Positions 15,226 through 23,580 of a DNA stretch of 64,000 nt are shown here, piece after piece; the stretch's first letter is position 1; each line of letters starts with the position of its first letter. A program made the translations under genes and the position numbers. This DNA is from CAYSYM01 sp964435115. Its GTDB lineage: Bacteria > Chloroflexota > UBA6077 > CF-72. The DNA is taken from the NCBI GenBank assembly GCA_964435115.1, contig CAYSYM010000011.1:10302-74301 (forward strand), in the 5' to 3' direction. The notes below the pieces were generated by a model. That model had not been told where the DNA came from and did not search any database. It was given only the letters and a program-made list of their open reading frames with translations.

Positions 15226-16755
15226 GTGATACGGCAGGGCAGTCGAGAGGACGGGAGGGGCCCGCGCGTGGGCCCGAGGTCGGCACGCCCTCAGCGCTTC
15301 GGGCTTCCTCTTGAGCGGGCGGCCAGGCGCGCCCTCTCGCGGATCGTCCTGGCGCTGCTCGCGCTCGCGCTCCAGCCCGCCCTGGCATTCGCCGACCCGT
15401 GGTACCGGCCGGAGCCAGTGCTGGGCGTGGTGGACGCCGGCCGCCAGGGCGACCTGGCCCGGCAGGCCAACGTGGGCTGGGACCGCGTGCTCTTCCTCTG
15501 GCAGGAGATCCAGCCCAGCGACCCGACCGACTGGTACCTGGAGCGCTACCTGGACCGGTCCGGGCTGCGGAAGACGCTGGAGAGCGGCCTCCCCATCGTC
15601 GCGGTGGTCCAGGGCACGCCGGCCTGGGCGGCCGGCAGCGCGGGCGACGGCGCTGGCGCCGTGCCCACCGGCCTGGACTACCCGGTCGACGACCCGCGCA
15701 ACACGCTCGGGCGCTTCATGCTCCGGCTGGCGAACACGTACAAGGGCCGCATCCAGGCCTGGGTCATCTGGAACGAGCCGGACTTCCGGCCCGGCGACTC
15801 GGGGACATGGTGGACGTGGGCCGGCAACACCGAAGACCTGTTCAAAGTCGTCCGCACGGGCTACCGGGCGGTCAAGCGCGTCGACCCCGGAGCAACGGTG
15901 GTCTTCCCCGCGACGACCTACTTCGTGGACGCCGTGAACCAGCGCGAACTGTACCTGGCGCGCGTCCTGCGCGAGGCGGCGAAGGACCCCGAGGCCGCGC
16001 GCAACGGCTACTACTTCGACGCCGTGGCCGTGAACCTGTACTGCGCGCCGGACGTCATCTACCGGGTGCCGGCGCTGTACGCCGCGATCCTCGCACGCTA
16101 CGGGCTCAGCAAGCCCGTCTGGCTGACCGAGACCAACTGCCCCGTCTATAACGACGCGGCCGCACCCCTCGAGCCCCGCGCCCGCATCTCGACGAGCGAG
16201 CAGGCAGCCTACCTGATCCAGGCGGTGGCCCTGGCGCGGGCGGCCGGCTACCAGCGGATCGGCTGGTACGGCATGGTCGACCACGACGCCAACTCAGGGA
16301 TCGCCGACCGCTGGGGCCTGCTGCGCCCCGATCGCTCGCCCCGCCCGGCCTTCCAGGCGTTCGAGGTGGCGGCCAGGTACCTGGGTGACGCGAGCCAGCT
16401 CGCGCGCTTCGCACCCGTTGGCTCGCCGGCAGACGCGGGCACCTGGCCGGTGTGGCGAGTGGTGTTGGACGACCTCGGCGAGCAGCAGCGGGTGCAGGTG
16501 CTGTGGCGCGGCGCCGGCGGACCCCGGACCGTCCGGGTGGAGCAGTTTGGCGGAGTCGCCTACCTGGTGGACGTACTCGGCCGGACCTCCCAGCCCACGC
16601 AGACGGCCGGGTGGTGGGAGGTGCCGCTCCCGCCGGCCCGCGTCGCCCAGCCGTCCGATCCGCCCGGCTACCCGTCAGTGGGCGACCCGGTCCTGCTGGT
16701 CGAGACGGGCCTGGCATCGACCCGAGCGCTGGCGGCGCCCCTGGCGCGGTTCTGA
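15226..16755 (+). CDS. Secreted glycoside-hydrolase-like protein with C-terminal beta domain
   Basis: A 509-residue protein. A basic N-terminus and hydrophobic stretch (IVLALLALALQPALAFA) form a signal peptide to about residue 57. A TIM-barrel of the GH39/GH5-like type follows, with Glu184 in VIWNEPDF as likely acid/base and Glu302 in WLTETNCPV as likely nucleophile. The last 110 residues look like a beta-sandwich. GTG 15226 is chosen because AGGAAGGA lies about ten bases upstream; the earlier ATG 15196 falls inside the -10 box TATGCT. It is distantly like the 6944-8854 protein but lacks that protein's N-terminal domain. Substrate unknown. Confidence 0.75.
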   Translation: MIRQGSREDGRGPRVGPRSARPQRFGLPLERAARRALSRIVLALLALALQPALAFADPWYRPEPVLGVVDAGRQGDLARQANVGWDRVLFLWQEIQPSDPTDWYLERYLDRSGLRKTLESGLPIVAVVQGTPAWAAGSAGDGAGAVPTGLDYPVDDPRNTLGRFMLRLANTYKGRIQAWVIWNEPDFRPGDSGTWWTWAGNTEDLFKVVRTGYRAVKRVDPGATVVFPATTYFVDAVNQRELYLARVLREAAKDPEAARNGYYFDAVAVNLYCAPDVIYRVPALYAAILARYGLSKPVWLTETNCPVYNDAAAPLEPRARISTSEQAAYLIQAVALARAAGYQRIGWYGMVDHDANSGIADRWGLLRPDRSPRPAFQAFEVAARYLGDASQLARFAPVGSPADAGTWPVWRVVLDDLGEQQRVQVLWRGAGGPRTVRVEQFGGVAYLVDVLGRTSQPTQTAGWWEVPLPPARVAQPSDPPGYPSVGDPVLLVETGLASTRALAAPLARF

Positions 16756-16907
16756 CGCCCGGGCCGGGTCCGCGCGCGGCAGCGGGCGCACCCTCTACAC
16801 TTCACGCCAGCCAGGCACGCGGGCCGCGGCCGGGTAGAGACGGGCGTCGCCGCGGCCCACGCGCGTGGCCCACAGAAAGGGAAGCGCGAAGCGCTCAGGT
16901 CCTGCCG

Positions 16908-18140
16908 ATGGTCTCACTCCTCAACCGACTGGCCGCCTTCCTCGAGGGCGAGGTCTCCACCGAGAGCCTCGAGGCCTACCGCCGCGCCGGGCTGATAGTG
17001 TACGACCTGCTCCGCGCCGTCGAGGAACGCCGCCTGGCGTGCAAGATCGAGGGGCTCGATCCCTGGAGCGTCGCCCCCGCCACGCAGGCGGAGGCGCTGT
17101 GCACCTGGAATGCGTTCGTCCTTCAGATGGTGGGCGACCAGTTCCTGGACGCCGATGCCCGCATGAATCCCGCCACGGCGGGGTTCGTGCCGCGCGTCAC
17201 AGCGGCGCAGGTGCAGACCGTGTACGGCCAGGTCGAAGCCTGGGTGAGCCGGGCGCGGCAGGCGCACAGCAACCCCGAGTCCGCCTTGGACGTCGCCGTC
17301 CCGGCCGACCTGCCCCCCTGGGTGGCCGTCGAGCCGTGCCCACCCGCCCACCTCGAGGCGACGCTCGAAGCGGCGCGGGCGATTCGTTCCCATGCCGAGG
17401 CCGCCCTGGCGGTATTTCAAGAGGAGGCATTGCCGGAGGACAAACGCCCAGCGGCCCAGCGGTTGCGCCAGCTCGCCGCCGGCGCCACCGCTCCGCTCGA
17501 GTACGCCGAGCGGTTGTGGTCGAGTCACCCGCCGCGCAGCATCCACGAGGATATCGAGCGCCACGCGCACCGCGCCGTGGAGAGCTACTACCACCTGGGC
17601 CAGCTCCTGGCGATGCCGCGGCTGGTGGATGGGTACGACCCGGCCCGTGCGCTGGCCGGGACAGGGCCGTCCGCCGCGCCGGTATCAGGGGGTGCCCGTC
17701 TCCCGCGCCCGGGCGAGCCCGGCTTCGACCCCTGGTGTCTGACCGACCCGTCCGCGCGGGCCGGCTGGCAGGCGGATCCGTCCGCCCGCCGGGCCATCCG
17801 CACCCTGTGGGCCAACGACCCGGACCCCGCGCGCACTCTCGCGATCCAGGAGCAGATCGACGCCGCGCTGGCGCGGGGCGACATCGCCTACGCCGAGACG
17901 CGCGACGGCCGGCGCCTGGGCCACTACTACTGCTGCCCGTGGGCGCCGATCTACGTCGTGAAGCGGCCGGTCGACATCGGCGGCCGACGCCTCCGAGCGC
18001 TCCAGGAGTTCACCTTCGACGTCTCGGCCGAGCAGGTGGCGCGCGGCGGGCGCTTCCAGCGCGAGCTCCTGGTGGGCAGCTTCCAGCCCACCGACCAGGT
18101 GGACTACTGCGATCTGTCCACGGGCGGCCACGCCGACTGA
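16908..18140 (+). CDS. Conserved-looking soluble protein of unknown family
   Basis: A 410-residue soluble protein with no signal peptide or membrane helix. The N-terminal two thirds are alpha-helical (VSTESLEAYRRAGLIVYDLL and RSIHEDIERHAHRAVESYYH). The C-terminal third holds a Cys/Trp-rich patch, GRRLGHYYCCPWAPIYVVKR, followed by predicted beta strands. I recognise no domain. A TACACT -10 box at 16796-16801 is followed by a leader of about 100 nt, and AAAGGGAAG lies 29-37 nt before ATG 16908, farther than a usual ribosome site. It follows the glycosidase by 150 bp and is followed by converging genes, so it is probably transcribed alone. Confidence 0.6.
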   Translation: MVSLLNRLAAFLEGEVSTESLEAYRRAGLIVYDLLRAVEERRLACKIEGLDPWSVAPATQAEALCTWNAFVLQMVGDQFLDADARMNPATAGFVPRVTAAQVQTVYGQVEAWVSRARQAHSNPESALDVAVPADLPPWVAVEPCPPAHLEATLEAARAIRSHAEAALAVFQEEALPEDKRPAAQRLRQLAAGATAPLEYAERLWSSHPPRSIHEDIERHAHRAVESYYHLGQLLAMPRLVDGYDPARALAGTGPSAAPVSGGARLPRPGEPGFDPWCLTDPSARAGWQADPSARRAIRTLWANDPDPARTLAIQEQIDAALARGDIAYAETRDGRRLGHYYCCPWAPIYVVKRPVDIGGRRLRALQEFTFDVSAEQVARGGRFQRELLVGSFQPTDQVDYCDLSTGGHAD

Positions 18141-18182
18141 GGACGCGCCGCACGCAGCGCCGAGCCCCCGCCCGTCCAGCCC

Positions 18183-18584
18183 TCAGTGCCGGTGCGCGCG
18201 GTGGTGGTCGTGGCCGCAGCGCATCGTCTCGGCCTCCGCCAGCGACAGCCCGGCCAGGGCCGGCCCCCCACGCTCGGCAGCCAGGAACGCCTGGAGCGCC
18301 GCCTCCACGTCCTCAGCCGGCGCTCGCAGCACCCGGGTGCCGACGTGCGCCAGCGACTGCACCATGGGCGGGCCCATCCGTGCGGCGATGACGACCTGGC
18401 AGTCCTTCACCAGCTCCATCATCAGCTTGTGGTGGGCCGGGCTCAGGTGCTCGGGATCGGGGTTGGGGCGCTCCTCACGCGCCACCACCTGGCCGTCGGC
18501 CACACTCACCACCAGCATCGTCCGCGCCAGGCCGAAGTGGGCCAGGCCGCGGCCGTCGTCCGTGGGAATCGCGACTTTCTGCAT
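18183..18584 (-). CDS. NifX/NifB-type dinitrogenase cofactor-binding domain protein
   Basis: A 133-residue protein of the Fe-Mo cofactor biosynthesis-like fold (NafY/NifX/MTH1175 group). It starts MQKVAIPTDDGRGLAHFGLA and has DCQVVIAARMGPPMVQSLA. The C-terminus is His-rich (CGHDHHRAHRH), suggesting metal handling. No nitrogenase genes are present; stand-alone members occur in many non-diazotrophs and are thought to bind Fe-S or metal clusters. GGAG lies 8 nt before ATG 18584. It is the last gene of the 18183-21338 minus-strand run. Confidence 0.75.
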   Translation of the reverse strand: MQKVAIPTDDGRGLAHFGLARTMLVVSVADGQVVAREERPNPDPEHLSPAHHKLMMELVKDCQVVIAARMGPPMVQSLAHVGTRVLRAPAEDVEAALQAFLAAERGGPALAGLSLAEAETMRCGHDHHRAHRH

Positions 18585-18647
18585 GCGGTGCACTCCAGGG
18601 AACAGGTTCAACGTCGCCTCAAGGGACGGGTCAAGCGCGGGCGCCGC

Positions 18648-19991
18648 TCACGGCGAGCCCGCCGCCGAGACGGCCGAGGGATTTGCGTCGGCGCGCCGGC
18701 CGCTCGTGCGCCAGTGGCTGCCAACCCGGACGGCATTGGCCAGGAAGGCGGCTGCGCCCAGGCTCAGGCCCACCGCCGCGAACGGGACCAGCCACGCCAG
18801 GCTGCCCAGCGCCGCCAGGCCAGCCAGCGCCACGCCGGTGGTCCAGCTCGCCCAGCCGAAGAGGGCGGTGCGCCGCCCGTACAGCTCCTCGAGCCGCGGG
18901 ACCGGCTGGCGGCCCGCCAGCGGTGCGTAGCGGTGCAGCCAGGTGAGGAACGTCCCGATCTTGTACAGGAAGCCCTGGATCGCCGTCTCGGCCCAGCCGA
19001 CGATCGCCCACCACCCCACGGCCACCCAGAGGGGGTCGGCCACCGGCCGCTGGGTCACGAGGCCGACGAGCGTGAGGCTCGCGGCCAGCACGCCGAACGC
19101 CATGGAGGCCAGGACGAACGGGATGTGCACGTCGAACCCGCGGCGCCGTCGCAGCCTGTAGAGGCGCACGAGCTGCGCGGCCACCAGCGTCACGCCGGCT
19201 AGCAAGGCCGCGGCACCGCCGGCGGCCGGGACCGGGCCGAGCCCAAGCAGCAGGCTGGCGGCGAGAAGCCAGCTCCCGCCGCTCGCGAGGACGAGCGCCG
19301 CCCACGCCCAGCCCGGCCGCAGCCGGTCTTCGCTGAGCGTGAACATGCCCACCAGGCGGTAGGCCACACCGGCCAGCATGGGGGTCACCCAGCCGCCCAG
19401 CATCAGCGTGACGTGAGCGGCCAGGATCGGCAGGGTCAGCCCGCCCAGGAAACCGGCGAACTTGCTCAGCGCCAGCAGGACCCCCAGGCTGGTCGCCACC
19501 GCCAGACCCACCACGGCGGCCACGACGTGCCAGAAGACGACGTCACGCTCGGGCACGCGCCGCAGCGTAGCCGCCACGATGCCCACGTAGAGGGCGAACG
19601 CCGCGAAGAGGAGTACGCCACCGGTGGCCAGCACGGCCGGCCACGCCTGCGACAGGCCGGCGGCGAAGGCGAGCACGCCGGGCAGGTACAGCCACCACGA
19701 CAGGCGCGCCAGGCGCACCGACCCGAGCGGCCGTTGCAGCACTACCGGCAGGAGCTGGTAGCTGGCCCCGAGGATGGTGGCGCCAACGATCCCCAGCGTG
19801 TTGGCGTGCACGAACGCCGTCAGGCGCGGGCTGTAGAAGCTGCCGAGCAGCAGCGGCGTGGCCCACGGGTAGAGCAGCGCGAGCAGCGCCAGCCAGGCCA
19901 GCGCCGTCGCCATGAAGCGGAAGGGCAGGTCGAGCGGCGGCGCCTGCTCGGTGTGCAGGCCGCTGGTCGGCGCGGGCCGCGCCACCCTCAC
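18648..19991 (-). CDS. Heme-copper-oxidase subunit I-like/NnrS-like membrane protein
   Basis: A 447-residue protein with about 12 membrane helices. Conserved-looking histidines fall inside helices: FVHANTLGIVGATILGASYQ resembles the CcoN/NorB helix with a heme-ligating His, and others are in VVFWHVVAAVVG, LAAHVTLMLGGWVTP and FLTWLHRYAPL. The full HCO set (the His pair plus HxH) is not evident, so it may be a degenerate oxidase-like or NnrS-type heme protein rather than an active oxidase. Neighbours with DUF2249 and MIP18 domains suggest a nitric-oxide or Fe-S stress link. The GTG start has GAGGAGG upstream. Confidence 0.55.
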   Translation of the reverse strand: MRVARPAPTSGLHTEQAPPLDLPFRFMATALAWLALLALLYPWATPLLLGSFYSPRLTAFVHANTLGIVGATILGASYQLLPVVLQRPLGSVRLARLSWWLYLPGVLAFAAGLSQAWPAVLATGGVLLFAAFALYVGIVAATLRRVPERDVVFWHVVAAVVGLAVATSLGVLLALSKFAGFLGGLTLPILAAHVTLMLGGWVTPMLAGVAYRLVGMFTLSEDRLRPGWAWAALVLASGGSWLLAASLLLGLGPVPAAGGAAALLAGVTLVAAQLVRLYRLRRRRGFDVHIPFVLASMAFGVLAASLTLVGLVTQRPVADPLWVAVGWWAIVGWAETAIQGFLYKIGTFLTWLHRYAPLAGRQPVPRLEELYGRRTALFGWASWTTGVALAGLAALGSLAWLVPFAAVGLSLGAAAFLANAVRVGSHWRTSGRRADANPSAVSAAGSP

Positions 19992-20055
19992 CCAGCCTCC
20001 TCGTCGGGCTGCGCCCGGAGCGCCCCGCCTGGAGAGCTCAGCACGTGCGACGCGC

Positions 20056-21024
20056 CTACGCCGAGTCCCGCGGCGCCTCGGTCCCCGCGCCGGGCCGCCG
20101 GATGCGGATCTCCACCTGGCCGGGCCCGAGCTCCCGCGTCTCGTGCTGATAGCCGAGGGCGTCCAGCCGCGGGTAGAGGTAGATCGGGCGGCGCACGTGG
20201 CGTACCAGCAGCGTCTCCTCCGGCTGCAGCCGGCCGGCCGCCTCCAGGATCCGCACCATCGGCTCCGGCGGCACCAGGTCGCTCACGTCGATCTCCACAA
20301 TTGCCGCGGGCTCCGACCAGGCGCGCTGCGCCGGTTGGCTCGTGCTCGGGGCACTGAGTCCAGCCGACCCATCGGCACCAGTCCGGGCTAACCCCTGGCC
20401 GGCGCCCCGGGTCGCGGGCGGCCGGTCGGCCGGCTGGCCCTCTGGGTCAGGCGCGATGGTGGGCGGGGAGGCGCGGACGAAGAGGATCTCCCAGTCGTCG
20501 GGCCCGAGCCGGCGGGCCTGGTGGCGGAAGCCACGCCTGGCCAGGACGTCGTACAGGGGCAGCGGCTCGAACGTGTTACGGAGGCGCAGCGCCTGCCCTG
20601 CCGGCACGCGCGCCACCGCGGCCATAATCGCGCTGAACGGCTCCTCGCCACGCGCGTGGTAGGGCCGCACGTCCAGCTCCACTGCCACGGGCGCATCTTC
20701 GAACGTCTCCAGCGGCCGCGCCTGGCCGTCTTCCGCGCGCTCGGCCGGCTCGTCGCCGGCCGGGGTCGCCAGCCCGAGCGCGGCGTTGAGCGAGCGGGTC
20801 AGCTCGGCCGGCGCGAGGCCGGCGATCTGGGCCGCCTGCGCGACCGTCACCAGGCGCGACTGGACCTTCCGCATCACCGGGTTACGGAGGGGGCGGAAGG
20901 CCGGGCTCGCCGCGACGAGCACGTCGAGGAGCTGGGGGTAGCGGCCGAGCACCTCGCTCACCTTCCAGCTCGCCAGGACGGGCTCGGCCGACGCGGGTTC
21001 ACACGTGTGGGTCGTCATCATCAT
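20056..21024 (-). CDS. DUF1858 plus two DUF2249 domains
   Basis: A 322-residue soluble protein. Residues about 18-75 are a DUF1858-like helical domain (ASWKVSEVLGRYPQLLDVLV) as at the N-terminus of ScdA/RIC-type di-iron proteins. Two DUF2249 repeats follow: VELDVRPYHARGEEPFSAIM near 115 and VEIDVSDLVPPEPMVRILEA near 245. Each ends in a variant of 'LG-W-I'. An Ala/Pro-rich linker lies between them. DUF2249 is a small TusA-like fold often near nitric-oxide and denitrification genes. Three tandem ATG codons (21024, 21021, 21018) follow GGGAGGG; the first overlaps the upstream stop. Confidence 0.75.
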   Translation of the reverse strand: MMMTTHTCEPASAEPVLASWKVSEVLGRYPQLLDVLVAASPAFRPLRNPVMRKVQSRLVTVAQAAQIAGLAPAELTRSLNAALGLATPAGDEPAERAEDGQARPLETFEDAPVAVELDVRPYHARGEEPFSAIMAAVARVPAGQALRLRNTFEPLPLYDVLARRGFRHQARRLGPDDWEILFVRASPPTIAPDPEGQPADRPPATRGAGQGLARTGADGSAGLSAPSTSQPAQRAWSEPAAIVEIDVSDLVPPEPMVRILEAAGRLQPEETLLVRHVRRPIYLYPRLDALGYQHETRELGPGQVEIRIRRPGAGTEAPRDSA

Positions 21025-21338
21025 CCCTCCCAACCCAGGTTACGGCGGGCCGTCGCCGACAGGCGCTCGGGCGTCCACGGCGGATCGAACACGAGCTCCA
21101 CCTCCACGCGTTCGACGCCCGGCACCGTCAACTGGATGGCGCGCTCGACGGCGGCGCTCAGACTCGCATGCAGCGGGCAGCCGGGCGTGGTGAGGGTCAT
21201 CGCCACGCTGACGTATCCGCCGGCGATCTCGACCCCGTAGATCAGGCCGAGGTCGACCACGTTCTCGCCCAGCTCGGGATCGATCACCTGGCGGAGGGCT
21301 TCGAGGACGCGCTCCTCGGTGAGCAAGAAGGCTGGCAT
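21021..21338 (-). CDS. MIP18-family (DUF59) Fe-S assembly-like protein
   Basis: A 105-residue protein, full length for the MIP18/SufT/PaaD-like family. It has VIDPELGENVVDLGLIYGVE and the signature TTPGCPLHASL with the conserved Cys, then VELVFDPPWTPERLS. These proteins help to mature Fe-S proteins. It heads a minus-strand run with the DUF2249 protein, the oxidase-like membrane protein and the NifX-like protein. The stop overlaps the next ATG. Confidence 0.88.
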   Translation of the reverse strand: MPAFLLTEERVLEALRQVIDPELGENVVDLGLIYGVEIAGGYVSVAMTLTTPGCPLHASLSAAVERAIQLTVPGVERVEVELVFDPPWTPERLSATARRNLGWEG

Positions 21339-21379
21339 GGCTCGCTGCAGGCGTTGTACGCCAGACGACAGCCCGGGGT

Positions 21380-21419
21380 CTTTGCGCTGGCGCAAAGAGG
21401 GCCCGGGACACGATAGACT
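21380..21419 (+). promoter_or_regulatory. larE promoter with 7-bp inverted repeat
   Basis: CTTTGCG (21380-21386), spacer CTGG, then CGCAAAG (21391-21397) form an exact inverted repeat. It lies 16 bp upstream of the -10 box TAGACT (21414-21419). The larE ATG follows 5 nt after the -10 box, so the transcript is probably leaderless. The repeat is placed where an operator would control larE and the divergent MIP18 gene. Confidence 0.5.
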
Positions 21420-21424
21420 CCCGC

Positions 21425-22339
21425 ATGCCCTCCCGCGCGGCAGTCGCTCGCCGCTCCCTCCTCCAGCCGACCCATGCCGAAGGGCTGGCGCGCCTGCGAG
21501 CCGCCATACGCTCGTACCGGTCGGCCATCACGGCGTTCTCGGCCGGGATCGATTCGACGCTGGTCGCCGTCGTCGCGCAGCAGGAGCTGGGCGAGCGCGC
21601 GCTGGCCGTCACCGCCATCTCGCCCAGCCTGGCGCCGAGTGAGCTGCAGGAAGCGCGGGCGCTCGCGCGCACGCTGGGCCTGCGGCACGAGCTCGTCGAG
21701 ACACACGAGGTCGAGGACGTCCGCTACGCGAGTAATCCGACTGACCGCTGCTACTACTGCAAGAGCCACCTGTACGAGGCGCTGGCTGCGCTCGCCGCAC
21801 GGGTCGGCGCCCGGCACATCCTCAACGGCCTGAACACGGACGACGTGGGCGACTGGCGCCCGGGCGCCCGCGCGGCAGCTGAGCGCGAGCTGGTCCGCAG
21901 TCCCCTGCTGGAGGCGGACCTGGGCAAGCCCGCCATCCGCGCCATCGCCCGCACCCTCGGCATCCCGACCTGGGACAAGCCAGCGCTGGCGTGCCTCTCC
22001 TCGCGTGTCCCCTACGGCTCGCCCGTGACGCCCGAGAAGCTGGCGCGCATCGGCCGCGCCGAGGAGGCGCTGCGGGCCCTGGGCTTCCGCCAGCTCCGGG
22101 TGCGCCACTTCGACGACCGGGCGCGGGTGGAGATCGACCCGGCCGAACTGCCCCGCGTGGCGCGGGAAGGGCTGGCCGCGCGCATCGAGGCCGAGCTGCG
22201 CGCCCTGGGGTTCCCCGCCGTGGAGATCGATCCGCGCGGCTACCGCTCCGGCCGCCTGAACGAGGGCCTCGTCCCGGTGGGCGAGCCGGCAGTTGAGGGC
22301 CCGCGAGACGGCCTTGCAGCCCCGCCATCTGAACCCTGA
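21425..22339 (+). CDS. larE: LarE-type ATP-dependent sacrificial sulfur transferase
   Basis: A 304-residue PP-loop protein. The ATP loop is AITAFSAGIDSTLVAVVAQQ (residues about 34-53). NPTDRCYYCKSHLYEAL and the later DKPALACLSSRVPYGSPVT carry the conserved Cys of the LarE group whose sulfur is donated to pyridinium biscarboxylate during nickel-pincer cofactor synthesis. Cofactor-dependent enzymes include LarA lactate racemase. larB follows 23 bp downstream, which supports the call; larC and larA are not in the window. The start is leaderless-like. Confidence 0.9.
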   Translation: MPSRAAVARRSLLQPTHAEGLARLRAAIRSYRSAITAFSAGIDSTLVAVVAQQELGERALAVTAISPSLAPSELQEARALARTLGLRHELVETHEVEDVRYASNPTDRCYYCKSHLYEALAALAARVGARHILNGLNTDDVGDWRPGARAAAERELVRSPLLEADLGKPAIRAIARTLGIPTWDKPALACLSSRVPYGSPVTPEKLARIGRAEEALRALGFRQLRVRHFDDRARVEIDPAELPRVAREGLAARIEAELRALGFPAVEIDPRGYRSGRLNEGLVPVGEPAVEGPRDGLAAPPSEP

Positions 22340-22340
22340 C

Positions 22341-22376
22341 GCCCCACCCCCAATACCCAACCATGACCCACGACCC
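22341..22376 (+). repeat. GGGTNNT-type heptamer repeat between larE and larB
   Basis: On the minus strand the bases read as G-rich seven-mers (GGGTCGT, GGGTCAT, GGTT, GGGTATT, GGGGGTGGGG). The same family occurs inside the glycosyltransferase gene near 52806. The repeat covers the region where the larB ribosome site should be and runs into its first codons. Confidence 0.55.
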
Positions 22377-23133
22377 TTCGCGTGTGGCCGGTGCTGATCC
22401 CTTCGCTGGACTCGCCAGCGTCCTAACGGCGGCCCCCGTCCAGGTAGACCCGCACCGGCAGGCGCGCAAGGGCGTGCCCGAGGTGGTGTACGCGCTGGGC
22501 AAGCCGCCCCGGGTCACCCTGGCGGCCGTCCGGGCGCTGCTGGCGCGCACGCCATCGGGGCGCGTGCTGGTGAGTCGCCCGAACGAGGAGGTCGTCGCTC
22601 TCCTGCGGCGCGAGGTCGAGGTCGCGGGCGGCCAGGTGCTGGTCGCACCGAGCGGCGCCATCCTGCGCGCGAACCGGCCGGCGGCCGGGGAGCCGGCGCC
22701 CACGGGCGGCGTCGTAGGGCTCCTCACGGCTGGCGCCTCCGACGCGCCGGCAGCCGACGAGGCGGCCTGGGTCGCGCACGAGATGGGGTGCGAGGTGGTG
22801 CGCGCGGACGACGTCGGGGTGGCCGGGCTGCACCGCCTCGAGGCGCCGCTGCGGGCGCTGCGCGCGCGCGGTGCGGACGCCGTCGTCGTCGCGGCGGGCA
22901 TGGACGGCGCTCTGCCGTCGGTCGTGTCGGGCCTGCTCGACGTGCCCGTGATCGGCCTGCCAACGTCGGTGGGCTACGGCCTGGGAGGCGGGGGGATCGC
23001 GGCGCTCCTGGCGATGCTGCAAACGTGCGCGCCCGGCCTGGTCGTGGTGAACGTCGACAACGGCGTGGGCGCGGGCGCCACCGCCGCGCTGGTCGCCAAC
23101 CGCGTCGCCGCGGCGCGCTCGCGCGCCCCCTGA
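22363..23133 (+). CDS. larB: Nickel-pincer cofactor biosynthesis protein LarB
   Basis: A 256-residue protein. A short N-terminal part (DPHRQARKGVPEVVYALGKP) is typical of LarB and is followed by an AIR-carboxylase-like (PurE) fold with GGVVGLLTAGASDAPAADEA and VVAAGMDGALPSVVSGLLDV. LarB carboxylates and hydrolyses nicotinic acid adenine dinucleotide to start the pincer cofactor. The C-terminal VNVDNGVGAGATAALVANRV is also typical. The start codon lies in a heptamer repeat with no clear ribosome site, so translation may depend on larE. Confidence 0.92.
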   Translation: MTHDPSRVAGADPFAGLASVLTAAPVQVDPHRQARKGVPEVVYALGKPPRVTLAAVRALLARTPSGRVLVSRPNEEVVALLRREVEVAGGQVLVAPSGAILRANRPAAGEPAPTGGVVGLLTAGASDAPAADEAAWVAHEMGCEVVRADDVGVAGLHRLEAPLRALRARGADAVVVAAGMDGALPSVVSGLLDVPVIGLPTSVGYGLGGGGIAALLAMLQTCAPGLVVVNVDNGVGAGATAALVANRVAAARSRAP

Positions 23134-23152
23134 AACGGACGCGCACAGGGCG

Positions 23153-23158
23153 TAGACT
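23153..23158 (+). promoter_or_regulatory. -10 box TAGACT of the ModE-like gene
   Basis: TAGACT is followed by GGGGCCGCC (9 nt) and the ATG at 23168. The hexamer is the same as that before larE, and there is no Shine-Dalgarno site. Confidence 0.5.
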
Positions 23159-23167
23159 GGGGCCGCC

Positions 23168-23497
23168 ATGCGGCCGCGCCTGAAGGTCTGGCTGGAGAGC
23201 GACGACGGCCGGGTCGCGCTCTCGGACTGGCGCATCGCCTTGCTCGAAGCCGTCGAGCAGCACGGCTCGCTGGTCGCCGCGGCCCGTGAGATGGGGGTCC
23301 CGCACCGGACGGCGTGGCAGAAGGTGCACGACATCGAGCAGCGGCTGGGCCTGAAGCTGCTCCGCACCAGCAGCGGCGGAGCGAGCGGCGGCAGCAGCTC
23401 GCTGACCGACGAGGCGCGCGACCTCATCGGACGCTACCGCGCGCTGCAGGCGGGTCTGGAGGAGCTGCTGGAAGAACGGTTCCGCCACGCGTTCTGA
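23168..23497 (+). CDS. ModE-type winged-helix regulator, DNA-binding domain only
   Basis: A 109-residue protein, only the winged-helix part of ModE. It shows KVWLESDDGRVALSDWRIAL and the helix-turn-helix VEQHGSLVAAAREMGVPHRT with AWQKVHDIEQRLG. The molybdate-binding Mop/TOBE domains of full ModE are absent, so it may sense nothing by itself or respond to another ligand. It follows larB with its own -10 box. The target may be the lar genes; no molybdate transporter is nearby. Confidence 0.8.
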   Translation: MRPRLKVWLESDDGRVALSDWRIALLEAVEQHGSLVAAAREMGVPHRTAWQKVHDIEQRLGLKLLRTSSGGASGGSSSLTDEARDLIGRYRALQAGLEELLEERFRHAF

Positions 23498-23580
23498 CTG
23501 GCCTCAGCCGAGGCACGCGGGCGCCGGCCAACCCCACGGGCGGCATAATCCTGGTCGACCGGCTGGTGGTCGCTCTCCGC

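Noticed and set aside
18183..18584. Nitrogen fixation from the NifX-like protein
   Set aside because: No nif structural genes are in the window and stand-alone members of this fold occur widely in organisms that do not fix nitrogen.
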